Positions 56,901-64,000 of a stretch of DNA of 64,000 bases are shown here, one piece after another (within the stretch, counting starts at the first letter, position 1; each line of letters opens with the position of its first letter). The notes beneath the pieces are model-generated. The model searched no databases and was not told the origin of the DNA. It was given only the letters and a program-made list of their open reading frames with translations. This DNA is from Thermogutta sp039793925. GTDB taxonomy: Bacteria > Planctomycetota > Planctomycetia > Pirellulales > Thermoguttaceae. Position numbers and translations under genes: made by a program. The stretch is taken from the NCBI RefSeq assembly GCF_039793925.1, contig NZ_JBAMME010000289.1:1-64000 (forward strand), given 5' to 3'.

Positions 56901-57068
56901 AGGGGACGCGCCAGGATAGACTGTGACGACTGTGATGTACGGGATGTCGATTTTGGGCATCAGCTCCAGGCCCATTTTGCGGAAGGCGTTGAGCCCGAGG
57001 AGCGTCAGCCCAATGATCAAACAGCTTGTGGCGACGGGTCGGCGAACAGCAAAATCGGCAATCCTCAT
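53976..57068 (-). CDS. RND-family efflux permease, without TM4 aspartates
   Basis: A 1030-residue AcrB/HAE-type inner-membrane pump with two repeats of a membrane domain plus large periplasmic loops. The start is MRIADFAVRRPVATSCLIIGL, then PKIDIPYITVVTVYPGASPEE; the end is GIVVNNAILIIDQ in TM10. In AcrB the proton relay uses Asp407/Asp408 in TM4 and Lys940 in TM10; here TM4 reads GILVTNSIVVLEAI (Thr399-Asn400) and TM10 has Asn-Asn. Proton coupling must use other groups or be altered. It overlaps the membrane-fusion gene by 4 bases (ATGA). The substrate is unknown. Confidence 0.95.
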   Translation of the reverse strand: MRIADFAVRRPVATSCLIIGLTLLGLNAFRKMGLELMPKIDIPYITVVTVYPGASPEELEIDVAKRIEDAVSSIEGLKHVSSVCMENVCQTLLEFEMGVDVDIAATDVREKIDLIRSELPEDVEDPIIQKFDINAKPVATMALIGDVPIDELYDYADNELRDRLTVIQGVADVQLIGGAKREVHLELDRDKLAARGLTTMDVVKAVQAGVKTIPAGRIREGDTEYSVKFDADYETIAGLNDLEIANQEGRRCYLRDVGRAILATEEVRQRATLDDKPCIAIKVVKKADANAVAVANAVKKAIDRLNQELPAGMKLVWVSDDATFIEAMNADAWKNVGIGIVLTAAILFFFLYEVRSLLIVSITMPLTIVIGLFFMQAVGYTLNTSTLIAIGLSVGILVTNSIVVLEAIIKRLDELGDPKEAARLGANEVFIAVLASAVTNVVVLFPLAVMKTRVGLFIAPLAMTMFILTLVSLFISFTLTPMLCSLILKPRTGQRRSVLRRLGEGFDRVLAANVAVYRRFLKFTEHYPVVGALVLLAVVGMLVHSFWVAGKLGTGFFTETDRGEVYVRLEFPTYYDLAATTAKIQQAEARLKDVPELRHILTTIGKAEAVLGQSSEGVYLGQMLLVFSQRTERKQTIYDLMDIVNRRLQNFPDARVVVSQASLIGGQSTPVEMEISGQDLRELDQLALASLRVAREISGVLSPDTSVRDPKPEIRIRPRRPILADIQSPAVGLGLTLRGNLEGIKAGTFKSRQTARNYDIVVKFKEEQGKEQVAGFMFPGAEGHAVILATLGTVEERRVPIQIVRKDKQRIAKVTAQLAPDLPLGKAAQLISQAVDRNVQMPPGYRYSFGGIYETMQEGLGGLFEAFIISVVLVFLALAAIIESYERTFLVLVTVPLALIGTFWALGLTGQSLDIFAVMGIVMMTGIVVNNAILIIDQFNVLLAQGVPRHEAMIQAACDRFRPIVMITLAAVLGMLPLALGRGIGAEPRVGVGVATVGGILVSGVLTQIVIPILYDVATRRGSDSRPANA

Positions 57069-58306
57069 GGGCCTGCCTCCTTGAGAATCCGGACCGGTGT
57101 CCCATCATCCACGAGCGACTGGCCGGTGGTGATCACGGGGACAACCGCCGACAGCCCCGCACGGATCTCGCGCCAGCCTTCCGTTTCCCACCCCAATTCG
57201 ACGGGCACTGCTTTGGCTTTTCCGTCCGCCACTACGAACACGACGTTACGGCCTCCGCGGTGCTGAACAGCCGAGGCGGGAACACCCAAACCTTGCCGGG
57301 AAGCTAGCACGAGCGTGACCTCTGCCAGGCAGCCGGGTACAACTTCCGGTGGTGGCGATTGGAGGAGCGCCTTAATTTGGAAGGTCCGCAGGCGCGGTTC
57401 AATGACAGGGCTTTTGAAACTGACGGGCAATTCGCCCAGATCACGACCTGCCGCCCGAACGCGCATTTTCGTTTGTCCGACCACCACCTCGTCATAATAC
57501 TCGTACGGCACAAAGATACTCACCTCCACGAGCGACAGATCGTCAATGCGGAGGACGGGCTCCCCGGCCCCTGCCATCTCACCCGGCTCTTTCATTCGCC
57601 TGGACACGCGGCCTGAAACTGGGGCAATCACGAGTGAATCGGCAAGATCTTTCTCGGCGATTTTGAGATTGAGTCGGGCCTGTTCAAGCTGTGCTTTGGA
57701 CAACTCAATGAGGGTTCGCACATGACGTATGTCGGCCTCCAACTGTCGCACCTGCGCTGCCTGGTGCTCCACCATCTGGCGGGAAACCGCACTTTGCTGC
57801 GACAGGTCTCTGTAGCGGGCCAAATCGGCCTCGGCCACTTCCTTCGCCACCAGCGTCTTTTCCAAAAGAGCCTCTTTTTCCCGCACGGAGCATTCCGCCA
57901 CCGTCACCTGTTCCTGGGCGATGGCCACTGCCTGCGTCAGTTTCACGGAGTCGGTCTGGAAGAGTTTGGTCTTCCCTGCCTCCACGAAATCCCCCTCGTC
58001 CACAAAGATAGCGTCCAGCGTGCCGGGTATCCGGGCGGAAACGAGGGCATAACGCTTCGAAAGAATGTTCCCGGCCACCTCGACTCGCTGTTCAAAGACC
58101 ATCGTCCGAGCAGGCTGCACAATCACTGGTACAGCATTCCGAGCTTCCGCAGCACTCTCACTTCCTGCAAAGGCCCCCGGCCCTTGGGGCCCCTTTTCTT
58201 CGCCGAACATCCAACCGGAAAGGGCAGCGATCACCACCCCCGCGGCGACAACCAGGGCCGCTATTCCCAGGCTGATCACGTTTTGCCACATTTTCTGGCG
58301 AGTCAT
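57065..58306 (-). CDS. RND periplasmic membrane-fusion protein (HlyD/AcrA-like)
   Basis: A 413-residue protein with an N-terminal anchor (VISLGIAALVVAAGVVIAALSGW). The biotinyl-lipoyl-like halves (LVSARIPGTLDAIFVDEGDFV and LADSLVIAPVSGRVSRRMKEPGEM) are split by a long alpha-hairpin (about 115-215), followed by a beta-barrel and a membrane-proximal domain. It links the RND pump to the outer-membrane factor. GGGAGG precedes ATG 58306. It is transcribed before the pump gene and overlaps it. Confidence 0.95.
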   Translation of the reverse strand: MTRQKMWQNVISLGIAALVVAAGVVIAALSGWMFGEEKGPQGPGAFAGSESAAEARNAVPVIVQPARTMVFEQRVEVAGNILSKRYALVSARIPGTLDAIFVDEGDFVEAGKTKLFQTDSVKLTQAVAIAQEQVTVAECSVREKEALLEKTLVAKEVAEADLARYRDLSQQSAVSRQMVEHQAAQVRQLEADIRHVRTLIELSKAQLEQARLNLKIAEKDLADSLVIAPVSGRVSRRMKEPGEMAGAGEPVLRIDDLSLVEVSIFVPYEYYDEVVVGQTKMRVRAAGRDLGELPVSFKSPVIEPRLRTFQIKALLQSPPPEVVPGCLAEVTLVLASRQGLGVPASAVQHRGGRNVVFVVADGKAKAVPVELGWETEGWREIRAGLSAVVPVITTGQSLVDDGTPVRILKEAGP

Positions 58307-58458
58307 ATCTCATCCTCCCGGATGAACTTTCACGAGAAATACCGCCACTTCCGCCTCCGCATAATCGTCTCGTCGTGCGTCAAATCATTGCCCCCCAGAT
58401 ACCTCGCGGCGATCAACTGACCTTCTCCCCGGTGGACACCCGCCCAGCCGAGACTCCA

Positions 58459-59091
58459 TCAGCCCGGTGGAACAATTTGACCACCCCTCGAGCCAATACC
58501 GTGCACGAAAACGTCCAAGAGCCGCTGGACGCTCTCATCAATGGGGCGAATTTCCCCTGTTTCGAGCTGGCGTTCAATCACGAATTGCAGGGCCCCGATG
58601 ATCATCTCCGCCACAATCACCGGGTCGATCGATCGAAAAACGCCCTCTTCCATGCCCTGTTGAACGATCGTCCGAAAGCGCTCGATGGCCAGGCCTCGCT
58701 TGGCCCTTTGCGACGTAAAGCAAAGTTCTCGGACGGCTGGATCACGGAACAGAAAGTCGAACAAAGATCGATGTTGCGAGAAATACTCCAGCCACATGCG
58801 GACCATGGCCTCGAGTTTTTCCAGAGCGGGAGAGGCTTTCTGAACGATCTCTTCTCCCGCCTGAATGGCCGGCTCGATGAATTGCTCGAAAACGTGAGTC
58901 ACAAGCTCTTGTTTGTTGCGGAAATAGTGATAGATGCTCCCCTTGGCCACACCTGCGACTTCGGCCACGCGGTCCATGGTGAGTCCTTCATAGCCGTGCT
59001 GCTTGAGCACCTCCAGCGCGGCCTGGCTGATCCCGTCTTTCATGACGGAGATGGCGAGTTCACGACACTTTTCAGACAGGCTTGGTGGCAT
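58459..59091 (-). CDS. TetR-family transcriptional regulator
   Basis: A 210-residue regulator. The N-terminal helix-turn-helix is typical (AALEVLKQHGYEGLTMDRVAEVAGVAKGSIYHYFRNKQEL, spanning about 25-63). The C-terminal ligand-binding helices follow (FIEPAIQAGEEIV to VFVHGIG). GGAGAGGG precedes ATG 59091. It lies upstream of the membrane-fusion and RND genes on the same strand and divergent from the outer-membrane factor, so it probably represses the efflux genes and itself through the palindrome at 59329-59344. The inducer is unknown. Confidence 0.94.
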   Translation of the reverse strand: MPPSLSEKCRELAISVMKDGISQAALEVLKQHGYEGLTMDRVAEVAGVAKGSIYHYFRNKQELVTHVFEQFIEPAIQAGEEIVQKASPALEKLEAMVRMWLEYFSQHRSLFDFLFRDPAVRELCFTSQRAKRGLAIERFRTIVQQGMEEGVFRSIDPVIVAEMIIGALQFVIERQLETGEIRPIDESVQRLLDVFVHGIGSRGGQIVPPG

Positions 59092-59518
59092 GAATCCCTC
59101 TCCAGTGGCGAATCTTTTCTACAGCGCAAAGACGCGAGGAAAATTTCCCAAGGCACTCCAAATTCCCGCGGATACTAGCGTCGCCGGTCTTTAGCGCGCC
59201 GGGATCACCGGCCGAGCCCGCAATCCGTCTACAGGTCTCTTCGGTGGTTCACCGCAAATGATCGTTCTTAGACTGATACGACAGAAGTTTAACTAGAGTT
59301 CATGTATCTAAACCAATCGTAGATTCCATTGACCGATCAGTCAACATCATAACTTGTCAGTTTATTCCTAACCGCGCTTCGTGATTTTTCCGAAGTTAAC
59401 TAAAGCAACACCGCTGACGAAGTTTTTGGCCTTGATAACGATTCGGGCTGTGCCGAGGAAACTCCACAGGAAATGTTAAGTACGCGGCTTTTTTAGCTAG
59501 CTTGCCAGGGGGATTTCT
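59092..59518. other. Divergent control region of the efflux locus
   Basis: About 430 bases between tetR and the outer-membrane factor gene. It includes an A+T-rich stretch at 59270-59410 and the candidate operator at 59329-59344. No short gene seen. Confidence 0.5.
59329..59344. promoter_or_regulatory. Candidate TetR operator
   Basis: TTGACCGATCAGTCAA: a 16-base palindrome with 5-bp arms TTGAC/GTCAA and a GATC core, with only one mismatched base pair. The form matches operators of AcrR/TetR-type regulators, and it lies between tetR and the divergent outer-membrane factor gene. Confidence 0.7.
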
Positions 59519-61459
59519 ATGGGGAACACGCAACCCAGAAAACTAAAATCAGCAGGATACCGAAGCTGGAGACCCGCCAACTCAGCCAGGAGCAAAGGAC
59601 TACGATCTGGGATTCCGGTCTTCATCGCTATTGCTACCTTGCTATTGATTGCGGGAGGTGGCTGTTCCACCAGTTTGAGGGATTGGTGGCATAAAGGCTT
59701 CAAGGTCGGGCCCGACTATTGCCCTCCCTCGGCGGAGGTTGGCGAAGCGTGGATCGACAGCAACGACCCGTCGGTGAAAGCAACGGGTGACGTCGACTAT
59801 GCCCATTGGTGGACGGTATTTAACGATCCCGTTCTTAACGAGCTCGTTTACACCGCATATCAGGAAAACTTGCCATTAAAAATTGCCGCGTGGCGGATCA
59901 TGGAGGCCCGATACCAACTGGGCGTAGCACGAGGCTATCTCCTGCCGCAAGAACAGCAGGCGATCGGCTCCTTTATGCGGACCCAGATGAGCCATGAAGC
60001 GTTCCCTGTGTCAAAGTTTTCCCAGATCCCTGGTTTTAAGATGGCTTATGACGATTGGCTGGGCGGTTTGACGGCTTCATGGGAACTGGACTTTTGGGGA
60101 CGCTATCGGCGGATGATCGAGGCTGCGGAGGCCAATGTGCAGGCGCAGGAGGAAGACTACAACGCAGCGCTCGTTCTATTGCAGGCCGAGGTAGCTTCCA
60201 CGTATATTCAGCTCCGGGAACTGGATGAGCGTCTCGATCTTGCGCGAAAGAACGTAGCCCTTCAGCGGGACACGTTGGCCATCGCCAGGGCGCGATTCGA
60301 GCAGGGAATCGTGAGCCAGCTTGACGTGCATCAGGCCCAGGCAATCCTCTCAAACACTGAGTCCATGATTCCCATGTTGGAGTCGATGCGGCGGGTGGCA
60401 GAGAACCGACTGTGCACTCTGCTCGGACAGCCCCCGCAGGACCTGGACCCAATTCTGGGCGCCCAAGGAAAAATTCCCACAGTTCCGCCTGATGTGGTCG
60501 TCGGCATTCCTGCTGATCTGCTCCGCCGCCGTCCGGATGTGCGACGCGCTGAACGGCTCGCGGCCGCCCAGTGCGCAAAAATTGGCGTGGCTGAGGCCGA
60601 ATTCTATCCCCACATTGCCATCACCGGCCAACTGGCCTGGCAGGCAGAGAACTTCAGTGATCTGTTCGGTTCAAGTGCCTTCACGGGCATGATTGGTCCG
60701 GGCTTTCGGTGGAACATTCTCAACTATGGCCGCATTCGTAACAACGTGCTCATGGAAGACGCCCGATTCCGGCAGGCAATTCTGGGTTACCAGGAAACGG
60801 TGCTGCGTGCGGCCGAGGAAGCGGAAGATATGATCACAGCATTCCTCATGGAGCAGCGCCGGCTGCGGGCATTGGAGCAGGCCACCGAGGCCACCGCCCA
60901 GGCCTCCCAACTGGCCGTCGCGCAGTATCAACAGGGGCTCATCGACTTTCAGCGGGTAATCGACTCGCAGCGAGCACTGGTGCAGCAGCAGGACGCCCTG
61001 GCGGAGTCCCGAGGAAAAGTGGCTCTCAACCTCATTGCTGTGTACAAAGCGCTGGGCGGCGGTTGGGAGATGCGTCGGAACCCGACGGCCGGGGTTATTC
61101 TGACGCAGCTGCAAACGGTTCAGAAATCTCAAGGTGGCCAGGCGCAATCCCCGGCGCCGACCCCGGCTGAGGCCCCGCAGCCTGCTCCGCCGGCTTCTCC
61201 ATTCAAACGAGAGCCGGAAAAATCGCAGTCACTCCCGCCAGCCGCACCGCCCCAACCGGCGCTGGATGGGCAGGAGCAACAGACACCTCCGGCCCCCATG
61301 CCCGAATCGCCGATGGCGCCGCCTGCCCAGGAGTTGCCTCAGGCTCCCGCCAATCTGCCGCCGGCACCGAGTCCTTCGGAATCATCCTCGCGACAAAACC
61401 CGTCGCTACCGGTTTTGCCAGCCCAAGGGGAAGTCGGGGAAATTGGCATCTCGGGTTAA
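59519..61459 (+). CDS. Outer-membrane factor (NodT/TolC-like lipoprotein) with Pro-rich tail
   Basis: A 646-residue protein. A lipobox-like LLLIAGGGC puts the lipid-bearing Cys at 49. The NodT pattern follows: VGPDYCPPSAEVGEAW, then DYAHWWTVFNDPVLNELV, LGGLTASWELDFWGRYRR, and the second half ADLLRRRPDVRRAERLAAAQ with FSDLFGSSAF and WNILNYGRIRN. It is the exit duct of the tripartite pump. After the barrel-helix core, at about residue 515, the sequence changes to 130 residues rich in Pro, Ala and Gln, unusual for the family. ATG 59519 has GGGGG 6 bases before it. It is convergent with the next gene, with 10 bases between stops. Confidence 0.94.
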   Translation: MGNTQPRKLKSAGYRSWRPANSARSKGLRSGIPVFIAIATLLLIAGGGCSTSLRDWWHKGFKVGPDYCPPSAEVGEAWIDSNDPSVKATGDVDYAHWWTVFNDPVLNELVYTAYQENLPLKIAAWRIMEARYQLGVARGYLLPQEQQAIGSFMRTQMSHEAFPVSKFSQIPGFKMAYDDWLGGLTASWELDFWGRYRRMIEAAEANVQAQEEDYNAALVLLQAEVASTYIQLRELDERLDLARKNVALQRDTLAIARARFEQGIVSQLDVHQAQAILSNTESMIPMLESMRRVAENRLCTLLGQPPQDLDPILGAQGKIPTVPPDVVVGIPADLLRRRPDVRRAERLAAAQCAKIGVAEAEFYPHIAITGQLAWQAENFSDLFGSSAFTGMIGPGFRWNILNYGRIRNNVLMEDARFRQAILGYQETVLRAAEEAEDMITAFLMEQRRLRALEQATEATAQASQLAVAQYQQGLIDFQRVIDSQRALVQQQDALAESRGKVALNLIAVYKALGGGWEMRRNPTAGVILTQLQTVQKSQGGQAQSPAPTPAEAPQPAPPASPFKREPEKSQSLPPAAPPQPALDGQEQQTPPAPMPESPMAPPAQELPQAPANLPPAPSPSESSSRQNPSLPVLPAQGEVGEIGISG

Positions 61460-61469
61460 CAAGGGGAAA

Positions 61470-63575
61470 TCATTCTTCCTCGCGGTGTTCGTAATCCGCG
61501 GTGCGAATAGTGGTGACGATCCGACCATTCTCCAGCCCCCGGATCTGTTCGATTCGGGGGCCTTTCACATAGAACCCGTTCTGCGGAAGAAGGTACTTGT
61601 TGCCGCCATCCACCGCAAGCTCATAAGGCTCGCTGCCGAAATTGACTATCACAACCGTGCCATCGGAGAAGGTTGTTCGCTGAACATCGCGGTTTTCGGT
61701 AACGAATTCGTGATTAAGCATTTCGGTGCCCGCGATGACCTCATGGAGAATACACGTATTGCGGTAGGTCCGCAGGAAGACATCCCGGTGATTCAGCCAT
61801 GAACCGCGACGCCGATCCGCCCACAGAAGCGGAATGGTCCCATACAAAACGTTAAAGGCATCTTTTTTGGGCGTAATTTCTGGAGCCGCCTGGAGGAGAA
61901 AATCGCTCGAATCGCCCCAATACCATGTCGTCACGACGCAATCGTGAAACACGAGTTCCCAAAGTGGTGCGCGTTCGCGGTGTCCGATGCCCCAGCGTTC
62001 GTATTCACTCCACGGTGGAAGCTTATCGCCCCAGGGGCTGGTAAACGCTTCGTCCTTGCTCTTCGGGGGAATCAAATGCCCGGCCGGCCAGGAGAAGTAA
62101 GCATTGCAGCTCATCATCCCCTCGAAGTAGTCCACATAGGGTACCGCCCACCAGATGCCGTGTTCGCCACCCACCACGAGTTTGAGCGAGCGGACATAAT
62201 GGAGCAGATCCACACCGCATTGCCGCTTCTGTGCTCGTGTGAGAAGGTGAGCGGGGTCGTAGCACTCATAGAGGTCCTCAGCGGTGGTCACATCAATGAA
62301 TCGCCCCAGAAAAGGATACTCCGCAAGGATCTTGGGGATATCCCGCTGCGCTGTGCGCACCCAAAGGGCGGGGCATCGCTTCATGAACTGGGTTTTCTTA
62401 TCGAATGTCAGCCAGGCCTTCATTCTCTCGCCATTGGCCTGAAGAACCACATTTTGAGGGACGAAATCGTGGGAACGGTCGATCTTGTCTTCGCTGTCCA
62501 CGGGAAGGACGTCCGTGTAATTGTCGTATTCGCTGGTGATGTAACCCAGTTCATTCACCTGCCGCATTTGGTCGGGCGGCATGCGACCCTGCACGAGAAG
62601 CCGCCTGATTCCCGCTTGCCTGGCCTCTTGGGCAAACTGCAAATTGGCGTTGCCCCACACGTCGGGAGCGCCGAACAGCCGCTTTAGTTCCGGGTTTGCT
62701 TTCACTTTTTCAGAGAATGGGACGATCAAACCCAATTCCTGCGCGTACGCGCGATAGCGCTTGGCCAGGGCCACGTACCCACCTTTGTCCACGAAATGCC
62801 AGATCAGCTTCCGGGGATAACTGAACTTGCCCATACTGGGCGACCAGCCGATGCTCGGCACCCACGCAAACTGATCGCCTTTTTGAACTTTGCGAAGTTC
62901 GACGTATCCATCATCACTGGTTTCCACCAGGATCATGTAACCGACGCCCGTTGGAAGATCACAAACGCCCACCCAGGGCATATCCAACCGCGACGTGTTG
63001 AACCACCGCCGGGGCAGTTGCTCTTCCGTCACGGGATAAAGGTGTCCATTGCAGTAATCCGCGATGGCGATGACCCCATGCTCACTTCTGTAGAAAAGAG
63101 GTGTCCAGAATCGCTGGTTGGAAAATGCAACTTCGCGGTCGGGCATATCCACCGTCATGAAAAGATCGGCGGAATCCGCTGGCAGCCGAAGGGTTACCGT
63201 TCCCGAATAGGGCTTGTTGTCTCTCCAGAAGAGGGTCGTTTCGCAGGAAATCGCATCGTTTTCCACCTTTTGAACATTTCTCAGCACCTCGCGCCGCTTG
63301 GGCTCTTCGACCACTGAGCTCCATTTGTGGCCGACCCGTTTGTCGAGAACTTCCCACGCGCCCGATTGCGGTTCGAGAACCACCTTCAGAAACGCGTTTT
63401 CCAGCACCCAGGCGTTTCCGTCCTGACCCACGTGGGTAGCTGGCCCCTGCCGACCAGTTTCTCCGTTTTCGACTCCGACTGCGGACAGTGCGCGGCCCCA
63501 GGCGACTGCTAAGAGCAGGCCCCACATCATACACAACCAAGCGCGTTGCATGTAGCGACGATAACGGTGAGCCAT
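61470..63575 (-). CDS. Secreted glycoside-hydrolase-like protein
   Basis: A 701-residue protein with a signal peptide (AWLCMMWGLLLAVAWGRALS). A beta-sandwich (LENAFLKVVLEPQSGAWEVLD) precedes a barrel-like region (GYVALAKRYRAYAQELGLIVPF, then GYITSEYDNYTDVLP and VDLLHYVRSLKLVVGGEHG). A C-terminal sandwich ends it. The pattern resembles proteins related to GH101/GH129 alpha-N-acetylgalactosaminidases, but the assignment is tentative and no catalytic residues are proven. ATG 63575 is chosen because GGAGG precedes it at normal spacing; the frame opens further at 63596. It would act on glycans outside the cytoplasm. Confidence 0.75.
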   Translation of the reverse strand: MAHRYRRYMQRAWLCMMWGLLLAVAWGRALSAVGVENGETGRQGPATHVGQDGNAWVLENAFLKVVLEPQSGAWEVLDKRVGHKWSSVVEEPKRREVLRNVQKVENDAISCETTLFWRDNKPYSGTVTLRLPADSADLFMTVDMPDREVAFSNQRFWTPLFYRSEHGVIAIADYCNGHLYPVTEEQLPRRWFNTSRLDMPWVGVCDLPTGVGYMILVETSDDGYVELRKVQKGDQFAWVPSIGWSPSMGKFSYPRKLIWHFVDKGGYVALAKRYRAYAQELGLIVPFSEKVKANPELKRLFGAPDVWGNANLQFAQEARQAGIRRLLVQGRMPPDQMRQVNELGYITSEYDNYTDVLPVDSEDKIDRSHDFVPQNVVLQANGERMKAWLTFDKKTQFMKRCPALWVRTAQRDIPKILAEYPFLGRFIDVTTAEDLYECYDPAHLLTRAQKRQCGVDLLHYVRSLKLVVGGEHGIWWAVPYVDYFEGMMSCNAYFSWPAGHLIPPKSKDEAFTSPWGDKLPPWSEYERWGIGHRERAPLWELVFHDCVVTTWYWGDSSDFLLQAAPEITPKKDAFNVLYGTIPLLWADRRRGSWLNHRDVFLRTYRNTCILHEVIAGTEMLNHEFVTENRDVQRTTFSDGTVVIVNFGSEPYELAVDGGNKYLLPQNGFYVKGPRIEQIRGLENGRIVTTIRTADYEHREEE

Positions 63576-64000
63576 GCGACACCTCCAGAGAACCATGACA
63601 GTTTCTTGTTCCTGTACGACAATCGGGCACAGGGCAGCCAGCCTCCGTTCCTCGGCACCAGGCAGGTCATCATGAGGCTTGATTCGGTACTACAGGGACA
63701 CCTACCGCTGCGCCCAACCTGGCCGGACTTCCCGGGCAGCACGCAGCAGGCTTTGCGGTGTCCAGGGGGTCAATTCAGGAACGGCAGCCTGTCCGCCGGA
63801 GCACGTCACGCGAAATGTCAGTGTTCGTTTTTCTCCCGCCGCCAGGTCCGATGGAAACCGAAGCCCCGCGGCCAATGCGAGCTATGGTAGTCCTTCCCAG
63901 GCCGACCGAAGCCCGGTCCCCAGCGGCGCCATAGCTGACAGCCACGCCACCAGGGGTTATAATTGAGAGAGGAGCGATAATCAATAACAGGGAAAGCCTC
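63576..64000. other. Right-hand end, possible 3' end of a gene
   Basis: The minus strand is open from the window edge to a stop at 63818-63820 (61 codons, no start). It encodes an aromatic and Arg-rich stretch (YNPWWRGCQLWRRWGPGFG) that could be the tail of a protein. Other frames are open too, including one to 63984, so this is weak. The bases 63576-63817 are upstream of the preceding gene and should hold its promoter. Confidence 0.25.

Noticed and set aside
56262..57266. 334-codon plus-strand frame across the pump and membrane-fusion genes
   Set aside because: Antisense to two overlapping, well-supported genes; His-rich composition typical of a shadow frame.
1..64000. CRISPR arrays, tRNA or rRNA genes, transposases and phage genes
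   Set aside because: Looked for by eye on both strands; none recognised. Small RNAs cannot be excluded without a model search.

Overview
The window looks like a chromosomal segment of a planctomycete. The pointers are: secreted proteins typical of that phylum (a DUF1598-like protein, a prenyltransferase/squalene-cyclase-like protein, a PQQ-propeller protein), a long MoxR/DUF58/BatA-type cluster rich in von Willebrand A (vWA) domains, a Ser/Thr kinase, an FHA-sigma54 regulator and a GH95 fucosidase. A member of the Pirellulales/Thermoguttaceae is my guess from gene content only. Base composition looks even, with no block of foreign-looking DNA, phage, insertion sequence, CRISPR array, rRNA or tRNA that I can see. 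A run of 10 N at 18326-18335 shows this is a draft assembly.

Layout. 1-5086: a truncated class II glutamine amidotransferase, a CDGSH iron-sulfur protein, a multi-hairpin repeat, a Ser/Thr kinase followed by hisH, and a PilZ-like protein. 5087-12522: a PatZ-like acyl-CoA synthetase/acetyltransferase ending at a strong terminator, a membrane-anchored Hsp70-like protein, a CYTH protein and an MFS transporter. 12531-20914: rsfS-argS, a GH95 fucosidase followed by a second, inverted copy of the repeat, a two-ACT-domain protein cut by the assembly gap, gap (GAPDH) and a methyltransferase. 21036-26452: a secreted DUF1598-like protein, an FHA-GAF-AAA+-Fis sigma54 activator and an anchored hypothetical protein.

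26478-43760 (minus strand) is the centrepiece: six genes with start/stop overlaps or short gaps. In transcription order they are a BatA/vWA membrane protein, a second vWA-like/GATase-like membrane protein, a membrane protein with a large extracytoplasmic part, a 1073-residue coiled-coil protein, a MoxR AAA+ ATPase and a DUF58 vWA protein. Two more secreted proteins lie just upstream (PQQ-like propeller, then cyclase-like barrel, 4 nt apart). The inferred theme is a MoxR ATPase acting on vWA membrane complexes, perhaps for envelope quality control or assembly.

44032-51457: a likely lipid-linked sugar module (flippase-like protein, polyprenyl-phosphate GT2, GT-C-like membrane protein) and a large secreted TIM-barrel-like protein. 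51798-53939: a small helical protein, panD and a solitary beta-class DNA methyltransferase. 53976-61459: a tripartite RND efflux system (tetR, then membrane fusion protein, then RND pump; outer-membrane factor divergent), with a palindromic candidate operator between the divergent genes. The RND pump lacks the usual TM4 aspartates. 61470-63575: a secreted glycoside-hydrolase-like protein. The last 400 bases may hold the 3' end of one more gene.
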